From JAAYAY01 sp964429355 (lineage in GTDB: Bacteria; Planctomycetota; Planctomycetia; Pirellulales; Thermoguttaceae), in the NCBI GenBank assembly GCA_964429355.1, contig CAYSCH010000049.1:1-35832 (forward strand): 35,832 nucleotides of DNA, given 5' to 3'. Of the stretch, positions 21,669 to 30,165 are shown piece by piece. The first letter of the stretch is position 1. The number at the start of each line of letters is the position of its first letter. The position numbers were made by a program, and so were the translations under genes. The notes under the pieces are model-generated. The model was not told where the DNA came from. It did no database searches and saw only the letters and a list, made by a program, of their open reading frames with translations.

Positions 21669-24043
21669 AGATTCTGGATCGAAAACTGCGCCGCGAACTC
21701 TGGGCCAATCGTTGGCTGCTGCTGGCAGTCCTCGGTATCATCGTCTTGGGCGTGGCTTGTTTCGTTGCCATGGGGTCGTCCTACAACAATCTCACGACGG
21801 CCAAGGCACGTTACTATCGCCAGTGCCGGATGGCCGATTTCTCGATCGAACTCAAGAAGGTGCCGGAAGCCAACCTGCGGCCTGTTGCCGAGTTGCCCGG
21901 TGTCGCCCAAATCCGGCCACGAATCCAGTTCTTCTCGACAGTCGATCTGGACACGGCGTCCGAACCGCTCAATGCTCTGGTCCTTTCCATGCCGGATCGG
22001 CATGAGCGGGTGCTGAACGACATCGTGCTCGAGCGAGGCGGCTACTTCACCGATCGGCGGGACAATGAAGTGATCGTCAACAACGCTTTCGCTGAAGCCC
22101 ACAATCTGGCGCCTGGCGACTGGGTCCGGCTCGTGCTCAACAATCGCAGCCAGGAGCTGTACATCGTCGGCACGGGAATCTCCAGCGAATTCGTCTACAT
22201 GCTCGCCCCGGGAACCATCGTGCCCGACCCCAGACATTTTGGCGTGTTCTTCCTCAAGCAGAGCTACGCGGAGGATGTTTTTGGTTTCGACGGGGCGGCC
22301 AACCAGGTTCTCGGCCGGCTCGCGCCCGACTCACCGTGGACGACGCAGGAGACCCTCGATCGGGCCGAGCAACTGCTGGCCGATTTCGGCGTGTTCACAA
22401 CGACACCGCTCGAAGATCAAGCGTCGAACAAGTACCTCAGCCAGGAGATAGAAGGCCTGTGGTCGTTTGCAGTGTTCATGCCGACGATCTTCCTTGCCGT
22501 TGCGGCCCTGGTCCTGAACGTCTTGCTCACCCGGTTGGCCGAACAGCAGCGAACCGTTGTGGGCACGCTCAAGGCGCTGGGCTACAGCGATGGCCAGGTT
22601 TTCCGCCATTTTCTCAAGTTCGCGCTGGTCGTTGGGCTGACGGGCGGTTTGGCCGGCTGTGCCTTCGGCTACGTGTTGGCCGAGCTGATGACGATGCTGT
22701 ATCAGACGGTTTTCGAGTTCCCCGAGCTGCACAACCATTTCTACCCGGGGCTGATGGTCGCCGCCATGTCGATCAGCCTGGCCTGCGCCGTCGTGGGGAG
22801 CTTTCGGGGAACTCGGGCCGTTCTGCGGTTGAAACCTGCCGCGGCCATGCGTCCCAAGCCGCCGAAACGCGGCAGCAAGATATTTCTCGAACGCATGCCG
22901 GTCTTGTGGAACCGGCTGAGCGTCGGCTGGCGAATGGTGTTTCGCAGCGTAGTGCGGAGCCGTCTGCGGTCGCTGGCGGGCATCTTCGCGGCTGCCATGG
23001 GCGCGGCGGTCTTGTCGTGCGGGTTCATGCTGATCGATGCAACCTATTACCTGATCGATTTTCAGTTTCGTTGGCTACTCAAGAGCGATGTCGAACTGAC
23101 CTTCGTCGACGAATGCGGACCAGATGCACTGCGGGAAGCGGCCCGGCTGCCGGGCGTTCAACTGGCCGAGCCGATTCTCAACGTATCGTGCACGTTCGAG
23201 AACGGACATTTCCGGCATAAGGGCGCTGTGACGGGACTCCAGGCCGGAGCCACGCTGACCGTTCCCAGAGACACGCAAGCACGGCCCATCCGTATTCCGT
23301 CCGTGGGTCTGGCCATGAGCGGCAAACTGGCGGAGATTCTCTATCTCCAGCCGGGCGACATGGTCACCATGCGTCCCACGAAGGGGCTGCGGCACGCACA
23401 ACAGGTCCCCGTCGTGGAGATCTCCGACAGTTACCTGGGTACGGCCGTCTACACCGACATCGACTACTTGAGCCGCCTCGTCGGCGAAGAGTCTGCCCTC
23501 ACGGGTGTCCAATTAGCGATGGACACCGACCTGCGAGCGCGGGGGTCTTTCAACGGGCAACTCAAACAACTGCCAGCCATCCAGGGTGTAGCCAATCGGC
23601 AATCGATGATCAAGAGCCTCGAAGACACGATCATCTTCAATATGAATGTGTTCATATTTGTACTCGTGGGATTCGCCGGCGTGATCTTCTTCGGCAGCAT
23701 CCTCAACTCGTCGCTCGTCAGCCTGGCGGAGCGGCAGCGGGAGGTGGCCACGCTGCGGGTGCTGGGCTACGGTCCCTGGCAGATCGGCAGCCTGCTGCTG
23801 CGCGAAAGCCTTCTGCTTACCACCATCGGCACGGCGTTGGGAATGCCCATCGGTTATCTGCTCACCGTCGCCGTAGCGATGAGCCACGACTCAGAATTGC
23901 TGCGTTTCCCGGTCGTCTCCTCGGCAACAACCTGGGTGATGACGGCGGCCCTGGCTGCCCTTTTCACCGTGCTGGCCTACCTGTTTGTGCAACGGGCGAT
24001 TCACCGTATGGTTTGGCTGGAAGCCCTGCAGACGAAAGAATAG
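21665..24043 (+). CDS. ABC transporter permease with two FtsX domains
   Basis: The 792-residue inner-membrane protein has a TM segment at about 16-36 followed by a large extracytoplasmic MacB-like periplasmic core domain. An FtsX block follows at about 275-385 ('LLTRLAEQQRTVVGTLKALGYSDGQVF' coupling region). A second TM plus extracytoplasmic domain begins near 430, and a second FtsX block lies at about 660-780 ('SLAERQREVATLRVLGYGPWQI'). This duplicated layout is that of type VII ABC (LolC/MacB-like) permeases acting as mechanotransmission machines rather than pores. The GTG start overlaps the ATPase stop, indicating coupling. The partner is the HlyD-like protein downstream. No outer-membrane protein is encoded nearby. 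Confidence 0.92.
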   Translation: MKILDRKLRRELWANRWLLLAVLGIIVLGVACFVAMGSSYNNLTTAKARYYRQCRMADFSIELKKVPEANLRPVAELPGVAQIRPRIQFFSTVDLDTASEPLNALVLSMPDRHERVLNDIVLERGGYFTDRRDNEVIVNNAFAEAHNLAPGDWVRLVLNNRSQELYIVGTGISSEFVYMLAPGTIVPDPRHFGVFFLKQSYAEDVFGFDGAANQVLGRLAPDSPWTTQETLDRAEQLLADFGVFTTTPLEDQASNKYLSQEIEGLWSFAVFMPTIFLAVAALVLNVLLTRLAEQQRTVVGTLKALGYSDGQVFRHFLKFALVVGLTGGLAGCAFGYVLAELMTMLYQTVFEFPELHNHFYPGLMVAAMSISLACAVVGSFRGTRAVLRLKPAAAMRPKPPKRGSKIFLERMPVLWNRLSVGWRMVFRSVVRSRLRSLAGIFAAAMGAAVLSCGFMLIDATYYLIDFQFRWLLKSDVELTFVDECGPDALREAARLPGVQLAEPILNVSCTFENGHFRHKGAVTGLQAGATLTVPRDTQARPIRIPSVGLAMSGKLAEILYLQPGDMVTMRPTKGLRHAQQVPVVEISDSYLGTAVYTDIDYLSRLVGEESALTGVQLAMDTDLRARGSFNGQLKQLPAIQGVANRQSMIKSLEDTIIFNMNVFIFVLVGFAGVIFFGSILNSSLVSLAERQREVATLRVLGYGPWQIGSLLLRESLLLTTIGTALGMPIGYLLTVAVAMSHDSELLRFPVVSSATTWVMTAALAALFTVLAYLFVQRAIHRMVWLEALQTKE

Positions 24044-24070
24044 AAGCAAACGTCCAATCAAGAACGACCA

Positions 24071-24140
24071 GAAAGGTGGAACGATGGAACAGCGGGGTCG
24101 GAGCGGCAAATCAGCATGCCGATTTCTGCCCCCACCTTTC
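24071..24140 (+). other. Intercistronic hairpin between permease and HlyD genes
   Basis: GAAAGGTGG (24071-24079) pairs perfectly with CCACCTTTC (24132-24140) over 9 bp around a 52-nt loop. The left arm runs into TGGAACGATGGAAC and the right arm into the 18-mer repeat at 24133-24150. It could set relative expression or mRNA stability in the operon; no T-run follows it. Confidence 0.4.
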
Positions 24141-24150
24141 CATCCTTCCA
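24133..24150 (+). repeat. 18-mer operon-junction repeat, copy 2
   Basis: This segment (CACCTTTCCATCCTTCCA) matches 20906-20923 at 17 of 18 positions. It lies 19 nt before the probable HlyD-like start and overlaps the right arm of the 24071-24140 hairpin. Confidence 0.5.
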
Positions 24151-24169
24151 GGAGTCGCTGGGTGAAGTC

Positions 24170-25591
24170 ATGAAAACGACCACTTGGATCCTGATCGTTG
24201 CTGCTGTTGTCTGTGTTGTCGTGGGGGTCGGCGCGGCCGTCACGTTGGCACCAGGTGAACCTGTCGACGTTGTGGTTGCCGCCAACGGATCGATCGAGGA
24301 ATACATCGACGAACGGGCGATCACCCGGCTCCCGCGAACCTATCTGATTTCGATGCCCTATGCCGCGCGGATCGAGGAAATCGCACTGAGTGAAGGCGAT
24401 CGGGTGGAGAAGGACAATCCCGACAAACCGCTCGTCCGGATGGTGCCGGAAGACCTGAAGCTCGCAGTCGACGAGGCCGAGGCGGCCGTCGAGCGGCTCG
24501 ACGCCTCCATTGCCGAGAACCTGAGCAAGGATCTCGAGGAACTCCAGATGCGGCAGTCCTATGAAGTGGTCCGATCGATGCGGGATACGATCAAGGCGGC
24601 GGAGACACGCGTCGAGTCCGGCACGGAAAAGAAGGCGTACAACAAACGCCGCTTCGATCGGCTCGACCAGGCCTACAAGAGTGGCGCGATCACCGAGGAA
24701 GAGCACGATCGGGTCTATCTCGACTATGTCACCGCCGGCTTCGACCTGGCCCAGGACGAACTCGTCTTGCGGATCACACAAGCTCTAACTGTGGCGATTG
24801 AGATCGTTCCGGAGATGATCAACCAGATGGTCAAGGATAAGTCGCTCACGGATGCCGTGCTCAAGAAACAGCGGGCGGAGGCGGCGGCAGCCTTCGAGCA
24901 GGTCAAACTGCGCCAACAGCGGGGAACCATCGTCAGCCCCGTGGACGGCGTCGTGCTGCGACGCTATGTGACGGACGAACGCTTTCTCGGCGCCGGCGAA
25001 CCGCTGCTGGAGATCGGCCGGCTCGAGGATCTCGAAATCGAAGCCGAACTACTCAGCGTCGACGTCGTCGATGCCAAGGTGGGCAACCCGGTAGAGATCT
25101 ACGGTCCGGCCGTGGGTGACGTTCCCGCCAAAGGCCGGGTGGCCAAGGTCTATCCGGCCGGCTTCACCAAGGTCAGTTCCCTGGGCGTCGAACAGCAGCG
25201 GGTCAAAGTGGTCGTGGCCATCGATCATGAAGACCTCCAGCGGCTGACCCAAGAACGCGGCATCCAGGTGGGCTATCGCGTACGCGTGAAAATCGTCACT
25301 GCCCAGCGCCAGGGCGCGCTGGTTGTACCCCGATCGTCACTTTTCCGGGGGGCCGACAACCACTGGCAACTGTTTGTCTCCGAGGGAAATCGCGCTCGCC
25401 TGCGGATCGTGGAAGTCGGCCTGATGAACGATCGCCTGGCCGAGATCACGTCAGGAGTTCAGCCGGGCGAGAAAGTCATCCGCACGCCCCCCAGCAGTCT
25501 GACCGATGGCGGACGGGTGGCCCCCAGGGTGGGCGAGCCATCAGGGGTGGTTACTGGCTCCCCGCCCCCTTCACCTGCATCCGCAGGCTGA
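24170..25591 (+). CDS. HlyD-family membrane fusion (periplasmic adaptor) protein
   Basis: The 473-residue protein has a single N-terminal membrane anchor (residues of about 5-28), a short barrel/lipoyl part ('YAARIEEIALSEGDRVEKDNP') and a long alpha-helical hairpin rich in Lys, Glu and Arg (about 100-260). The second lipoyl half ('QRGTIVSPVDGVVLRRYVTDERFLGAGEPLLEIG') and beta-barrel domains follow. It would link the ABC permease to an outer-membrane or envelope partner. The ATG at 24170 begins the anchor directly; an upstream in-frame ATG at 24116 would read through the 18-mer repeat. Its last 41 bases overlap the end of the opposite-strand SMP-30 gene. Confidence 0.88.
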   Translation: MKTTTWILIVAAVVCVVVGVGAAVTLAPGEPVDVVVAANGSIEEYIDERAITRLPRTYLISMPYAARIEEIALSEGDRVEKDNPDKPLVRMVPEDLKLAVDEAEAAVERLDASIAENLSKDLEELQMRQSYEVVRSMRDTIKAAETRVESGTEKKAYNKRRFDRLDQAYKSGAITEEEHDRVYLDYVTAGFDLAQDELVLRITQALTVAIEIVPEMINQMVKDKSLTDAVLKKQRAEAAAAFEQVKLRQQRGTIVSPVDGVVLRRYVTDERFLGAGEPLLEIGRLEDLEIEAELLSVDVVDAKVGNPVEIYGPAVGDVPAKGRVAKVYPAGFTKVSSLGVEQQRVKVVVAIDHEDLQRLTQERGIQVGYRVRVKIVTAQRQGALVVPRSSLFRGADNHWQLFVSEGNRARLRIVEVGLMNDRLAEITSGVQPGEKVIRTPPSSLTDGGRVAPRVGEPSGVVTGSPPPSPASAG

Positions 25592-26477
25592 AGAGATACT
25601 CTTTGGCCGTGATGAACAGGGTCTGCCGGTCCTTGCCGCCAAAGCAGACGTTGGCCGTCCAGCCGGCGTCGACCGGAATTTGGGCGATCTGCTGGCCGCC
25701 GGCGTTGAAGACGGTCACGCCCTGACCGGTAAGATAGATATTGCCCTGGTTGTCGATCGTCATGCCGTCCGAGCCCATCTCGCAGAACAGCTGTTTTTCG
25801 GCAAGGGTGCCGTCCGGCCGGATCGCGTAGGCGTAGGTCTTCTTTCCCTTGATGTCGGTCACATACAGGACCTTGCCGTCGGGAGTTCCGATGAGCCCGT
25901 TGGGCTGTTCCAGGTCGTCGACAACGCGGATGAGCTTCTTTCCATCCGGGGTCACGAAGTACACGCCCTCGACCGTCTGCTCACTGGGACCTCGGTTCCA
26001 GTAGTCGCGATTGTAGAAGGGATCGGAGAAGTAGACGCCTCCGTCCGGGCGGATCCAGAGATCGTTGGGAGCGTTGATCAACTTCCCCTGGTAATCCTTG
26101 ACGACGACGTCGACCTTCTTGTCGGGCGAGATGCGCCAGAGTTCGTTCTTCGCATCGGCGCAGGCCCAGAGGTTTCCTTGGGTGTCGAAGCACAGCCCGT
26201 TGGACCGCCCGCAGGGCTCCATGTAGGTGGAGAGCTGGCCGTCGACGGACCACTTGTGGATCCGGTCGTTGGGCTGGTCGGTGAAGTAGACGTTGCCCTC
26301 CGCGTCGCAGGCGGGCCCTTCTGTAAACGCGAAACCGCCGGCAAGTTTCTCGACCTTGGCGCCCGGGGCGATGATACTGTTTTCGGCGCCGGCCGTGATC
26401 GGGGCATACGAAATCCAGGCCAAGGCCGCAACGCCAGCCACAAGGCCGGCGATTCTGGCGGTTGATCGCGTGTTCAT
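25551..26477 (-). CDS. Secreted SMP-30/gluconolactonase-like beta-propeller protein
   Basis: The 308-residue protein has a signal peptide (to about residue 32) and a six-bladed propeller of the SMP-30/gluconolaconase/LRE type. It shows 'FTEGPACDAEGNVYFTDQPNDRI', 'SNGLCFDTQGNLWACAD', 'NAPNDLWIRPDGGVYFSDPFYN' and 'GSDGMTIDNQGNIYLTG'. The Glu of FTEGP and the Asn/Asp of NDLW and SDGM are the usual metal ligands. It may hydrolyse a sugar lactone outside the cytoplasm. The ATG at 26477 follows GGAGA and opens the signal peptide. Its 3' end overlaps the HlyD-like gene tail-to-tail by 41 bp. Confidence 0.88.
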   Translation of the reverse strand: MNTRSTARIAGLVAGVAALAWISYAPITAGAENSIIAPGAKVEKLAGGFAFTEGPACDAEGNVYFTDQPNDRIHKWSVDGQLSTYMEPCGRSNGLCFDTQGNLWACADAKNELWRISPDKKVDVVVKDYQGKLINAPNDLWIRPDGGVYFSDPFYNRDYWNRGPSEQTVEGVYFVTPDGKKLIRVVDDLEQPNGLIGTPDGKVLYVTDIKGKKTYAYAIRPDGTLAEKQLFCEMGSDGMTIDNQGNIYLTGQGVTVFNAGGQQIAQIPVDAGWTANVCFGGKDRQTLFITAKEYLFSLRMQVKGAGSQ

Positions 26478-26624
26478 GCTGGTCTCCACATGGATCGAGC
26501 GTATCAGGGGAACTTTCGGTACTGGCTCCAGCATCGGTGCCTGGCCTGCGAAAGTCAAGAGCGGAGGGAGCCTCAGGGTGCAACGGCAGAGTCGAGCCTG
26601 CCGGTAGAATGGCCCAGGAAGAAC

Positions 26625-26807
26625 CTGAATGACCTTGTATGATTCGCAGAGGGAATTGCGGCAAGGCGCAGGAGAACTTGATGGGACGGGGCCGACAGAT
26701 TNNNNNNNNNNTCCGGGCAGAACACGGACGCAACCCGAGCACGGGGCAAGCCCACGCGGCTATCTTCAGGGTGACGATTTTTCTGCGAATCGTGCAAGGC
26801 TATTCAG
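26625..26807 (+). repeat. Structured dispersed repeat, copy 2 (terminal inverted repeats)
   Basis: This is the second copy of the repeat at 20439-20613, in the same orientation. Its ends (26625-26649 and 26783-26807) pair over 25 positions with one A.C mismatch and three G.U pairs. Compared with copy 1, two stem pairs differ by double compensatory changes. It carries scaffold gap 3 and lies in the head-to-head region between the SMP-30-like and STAS genes, 83 bp before the latter. Confidence 0.85.
26702..26711. other. Scaffold gap 3 (ten N), inside the structured repeat
   Basis: This is a placeholder gap in the variable middle of repeat copy 2. Flanking bases align with copy 1 around 20512-20530. 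A repeat present in many genomic copies could explain why assembly failed here. Confidence 0.95.
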
Positions 26808-26889
26808 CTGCGACTGGCCCCCGGGCACGCAAACGGGTACGATTCTCACGGGAAGAGTGCATCCGAATACCCTTCTGGAAGGAATCGCC

Positions 26890-27267
26890 ATGCGGGAAAG
26901 TCAGTCGAGTTGTTCTCTGGGAACGATCCGAGGCAATGTGCTGGTGGTCACCGTTCTTCTGGAGGAGATCCGCAATCCGCAGACATCGTACGCCCTCCGC
27001 GACGAGATCTTATCCCTGATGAGCGCCGGCGCAATCCAACATGTCGTGATCGACCTGAAATCTGTCAACTTCCTCGGCAGCGTGGGACTCTTGGCATTCC
27101 TGGCGGTGCGGCGACAACTCAAGGGGGGCTCGATCGTGCTCTGCAACGTGGCCGAATCAATCCAGGCGATGCTCCAGGTCTGCATGTTGATTTCGAAGGA
27201 GCCGGGAAAGACCGCGCCCTTCGATCTGGCCGACTCGGTGGAATCGGCGGTTGCCCGGCTTGCCTGA
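26890..27267 (+). CDS. STAS-domain protein (anti-sigma factor antagonist-like)
   Basis: The 125-residue protein is a single STAS domain. It has 'VLVVTVLLEEI' as the first strand, 'HVVIDLKSVNFLGSVGLLAFLAVRRQLK' with S64 at the position of the phosphorylatable serine of SpoIIAA/RsbV, and 'GSIVLCNVAESIQAMLQV'. Such proteins bind and release partner kinases or sigma regulators depending on Ser phosphorylation. No anti-sigma kinase or PP2C phosphatase is encoded nearby, so its partner must be elsewhere. The ATG at 26890 follows AAGGA. It is convergent with the kinase gene, with only 29 bp between stops. Confidence 0.87.
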   Translation: MRESQSSCSLGTIRGNVLVVTVLLEEIRNPQTSYALRDEILSLMSAGAIQHVVIDLKSVNFLGSVGLLAFLAVRRQLKGGSIVLCNVAESIQAMLQVCMLISKEPGKTAPFDLADSVESAVARLA

Positions 27268-27296
27268 TCGCACCACTGGCGGGCACCGTGCCAGGC

Positions 27297-28742
27297 CTAT
27301 TCGAAAGCCGCCAGGTACTCGGCAAGCAGGTCGCGATATAGTCCGGCTCCGGGCCCCGGCAACACCGTCTGTTGCGTTGGGGCGATCTTGGAGGCCAGTT
27401 CGCGAGGGTTGCTCTGCGGCTCGGCCAGAACACGAGCGATGGTTGCGGCGCCGAAAGCGCTCATATCCGGCAGGCTCAGGCACGTGACGGGACGGCCCGT
27501 CACGTCGGCGAGGATCTGGGGAACGACCGAACTGACCGCCGCCGGCCCTGAAACGACCAGGCGTTTGATCGGCGCGCTTGCCCGGGCAAACCATCGCAGA
27601 TGCCGCGCCAGCTCGCAGGCCAGTCCTTCAACGACGGCTCGCAGCAGGTGCCTGGCCGAGTGTCCCAGGTTGATGCCGGAGAATTTCGCGCCGGGCGACA
27701 TGGCGCCGGCAGCCCGTCCACTGTCCATCAGCAGGGGCCAGCAGCGCAGGCCGTCGGCGCCTGGTGCGACCGACTCGAGCTGCTCGTCGAGCTGCTCGCC
27801 ACGCAGCCCGCTCTGTCCTGCGATCTCCAGCACCCACTGGACCGCCGAACCGCCGTTGCTCAGTGACATCATCTGCCCGTAGAGACCGTCAAACGGGTGC
27901 GAGCAGACGAAGGTCCGCTGGGCGATCGGCGGTGCCAGATGTCCCATGGTGGCCAGCAGCACCCAGGCCGTTCCCGTGCCGACCAGCACGTCTCCCTCGC
28001 CGATCGCCCCAGCCCCAACAGACGCCGCGTACTGATCGTGGATCGCTCCAGAGACGGGAATTCCTTCCACAAGACCGGTTCGCTCGGCCAGCTCGCCCAT
28101 CAGGCCGCCGGCCGGTTGGATGGCCGGGATCAGATCGGGAAGTCTTTTGTCATGGATCTTCAGTTGCCTGAGCAGTTCCGGATCGGCATCGCCTAGCCGC
28201 GGATTGTAGAGCATGCCGATGGAGAGACTCGTTGGATCATGAGCGCGGCATCCACACAGCCGGCCCACGATCACATCTCCCACGAACCCGACTCCGCCCG
28301 CCTCATCCAGTAACTCGGGAGTCTCCTCCTGCAGCCGCAGCAACTGTCCCAAAGCCATCGAGCTCAGGTTGTGGCCGGTGTGGGCCACCAGCCACTCCTC
28401 GCCCACCTGCTGCTCGAACTGGCGATCGAACCGGCGGCCCCGGCCGTCGAGCCAACTGATCACCGGCCCCATCGGTTCATCCTGCCCATCGAGCAGTTGC
28501 AGCGCCCCGCCTTGGCTCGAGATCCCGATGGCGCGGATTTCCTTGCCCGAAACATTCCCGGCCGCCTCACGGATCGCCTGGCAGGTTGCGTCCCAGATCT
28601 GATCGATGTCCTGCTCCACACCGGCATCGGGAGTCGTGGTCCGCAGCACGGGTGCGGAACCCTGGGCGACGATCGTGCCGCGGATGTCGACCACGAGGGC
28701 CTTCACATTGGTTGTGCCGAGGTCGAGTCCGAGAAACAACAT
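27297..28742 (-). CDS. FGGY-family carbohydrate kinase (xylulokinase-like)
   Basis: The 481-residue cytoplasmic kinase has the FGGY N-terminal nucleotide-fold motif 'GLDLGTTNVKALVVD' (residues 5-19), 'GISSQGGALQLLDG' (83-96), 'SWLDGRG' and 'HDQYAASVGAG', where D236 matches the catalytic base Asp of E. coli XylB. A second 'LVGTGTAWVLLA' glycine motif follows. It would phosphorylate a ketose made by the neighbouring isomerase. It is the last gene of the minus-strand operon, starting 5 nt after the isomerase stop, with its GAGGTG ribosome site inside the isomerase gene. Substrate candidates are L-fuculose, L-ribulose or D-xylulose; family membership alone does not decide. Confidence 0.9.
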   Translation of the reverse strand: MLFLGLDLGTTNVKALVVDIRGTIVAQGSAPVLRTTTPDAGVEQDIDQIWDATCQAIREAAGNVSGKEIRAIGISSQGGALQLLDGQDEPMGPVISWLDGRGRRFDRQFEQQVGEEWLVAHTGHNLSSMALGQLLRLQEETPELLDEAGGVGFVGDVIVGRLCGCRAHDPTSLSIGMLYNPRLGDADPELLRQLKIHDKRLPDLIPAIQPAGGLMGELAERTGLVEGIPVSGAIHDQYAASVGAGAIGEGDVLVGTGTAWVLLATMGHLAPPIAQRTFVCSHPFDGLYGQMMSLSNGGSAVQWVLEIAGQSGLRGEQLDEQLESVAPGADGLRCWPLLMDSGRAAGAMSPGAKFSGINLGHSARHLLRAVVEGLACELARHLRWFARASAPIKRLVVSGPAAVSSVVPQILADVTGRPVTCLSLPDMSAFGAATIARVLAEPQSNPRELASKIAPTQQTVLPGPGAGLYRDLLAEYLAAFE

Positions 28743-28747
28743 CTCAG

Positions 28748-30160
28748 CTACACCTCACAGTAGTCTGCGTCCAGCCATCGGGCGAGCAGTTGCAGCCGCC
28801 CAGTCGCGTTGCCGAAGCACAAGGCATTGTGATGCGGTCCGCCCGCCTTGGCATAGGCCGTGAGCCACTGGCGGACATCGGAGCCGGCAATATTCAGTTT
28901 GAAATGCGGTACGGCCATCGAAGGGAGCGGGCCGAAATCGGCCACTTCCACACGGCTGACCACGAGCCGCCATCGTCCGGCAGGGCCCAGGGTCAAGGCA
29001 AACAGGGTCGCCGGACCGGGCTGGAGGCTGACGACCAGCGCCAACTGGCGGCCGCGAATTCTGGCGATGGGAGCGGGCCGGGCGACCAGGGGGATCTTTC
29101 TATCGGTGCGGGCCATCGCTGGGTTGCATTCCCCCATGTGGCTCATAAACAGACCGTTGCCCGCAAAGTCGGTGGTGAAGATCTCGCTGAATGTGGCTGG
29201 ACGCTGGATCTGGCCGAGCAGCCAGGTTCCGGTCGCCCCGATCAGGTCGCCCTCGCCCCCGAATCCTACGCCTTCGGCCATCAGGCGGCTGATGCCCACG
29301 AAGGGGATCGTCTCGGTCCGTTCGTCTTCGCCCAGGGCCATGAACTGATAGCTCAAGGCGTCCAGTTTGTGTTCAGCCACCATCGATCGCAGGGCCAACT
29401 CCGCCCGTGCGGTTGTGGCCAGGTCTTCTGGGGTCAAGTCGCCGGCCAGATCGTAGGTTTCGCGGTATTCGGCCACCAGATCGCCCACCTGCGAGTCGCC
29501 GGCGCCGGCCGCCCGCTGGTTGAAGTCTTCGATGCTGAGCGTTCGCCAGTGGCAGCCCAGAGTGGCGGCCAAGTGGGTCGTGTCGAGTCCCATGTCGCCC
29601 ATGCCGGGAAAGGGATACCCCATCAGGCCGAGCCGGGCGCGGCGCAGGCGGCGGGCGGCCGCCGCCGCCAGGAAGAAGTTTTCCAAACCGCCAAGAGGCT
29701 CCGCATCGTTCAGGTGACTCGTGACGTACTCGAATCGAACACCACTCCGCAACAGCACATTGCACAGGTCCTGCGTGCCGTGTACGCCATGGTTCGCGGT
29801 CATCTTGCCGCCGTCGAAGGTCTCGTCCACCGCGTACAACTCTTGCGTGTTCCAGACCACGATCGGCAGCCTCGTCTGCTGCAATGCCGGCAGCGACAGT
29901 TGGCTCGGCGAATAGGTCAGACAGATCACGAGCAAGGCATCCACGCCCTCCTGCTCCAATTGGCGAATCGACCCGTCGATATCCTCGCGGCGATATACCG
30001 CCTGGGAAAAATGCACGTCGGCGATCGGCGCCAGGGCCGGCAGCACGGCCTCGCGGAGCCACTTCTCTCGCTCACAGCGCAGTTGGGGAGCCAGGGTCTC
30101 GTACAACTGGAGCGTGAGGGCCAACAGCCCCACTCGTGGTTTGGGAAGTTGGGTGTTCAC
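28748..30160 (-). CDS. L-arabinose/L-fucose isomerase superfamily protein (AraA-type)
   Basis: The 470-residue protein resembles AraA rather than FucI. 'GVGFGGEGD' holds E303, 'FSEIFTTDF' holds E326, 'FMSHMGECNPAMA' holds H341, and 'KAGGPHHNALCF' holds H443/H444. These line up with the four metal ligands E306, E333, H350 and H450 of E. coli AraA. It should convert an aldose to a ketose with Mn2+-type metal. The N-terminal half is diverged from AraA, so the substrate may be different. The start is GTG (30158-30160), 5 nt after the aldolase stop, with GGAG overlapping that stop. It lies between an aldolase and a kinase gene, completing an isomerase-kinase-aldolase set. Confidence 0.87.
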   Translation of the reverse strand: MNTQLPKPRVGLLALTLQLYETLAPQLRCEREKWLREAVLPALAPIADVHFSQAVYRREDIDGSIRQLEQEGVDALLVICLTYSPSQLSLPALQQTRLPIVVWNTQELYAVDETFDGGKMTANHGVHGTQDLCNVLLRSGVRFEYVTSHLNDAEPLGGLENFFLAAAAARRLRRARLGLMGYPFPGMGDMGLDTTHLAATLGCHWRTLSIEDFNQRAAGAGDSQVGDLVAEYRETYDLAGDLTPEDLATTARAELALRSMVAEHKLDALSYQFMALGEDERTETIPFVGISRLMAEGVGFGGEGDLIGATGTWLLGQIQRPATFSEIFTTDFAGNGLFMSHMGECNPAMARTDRKIPLVARPAPIARIRGRQLALVVSLQPGPATLFALTLGPAGRWRLVVSRVEVADFGPLPSMAVPHFKLNIAGSDVRQWLTAYAKAGGPHHNALCFGNATGRLQLLARWLDADYCEV

Positions 30161-30165
30161 GAAGG

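Noticed and set aside
20439..26807. CRISPR array or integron attachment site explanation for the repeats
   Set aside because: There are only two copies 6 kb apart, they are long with pairing ends, and no cas or integrase gene is present.
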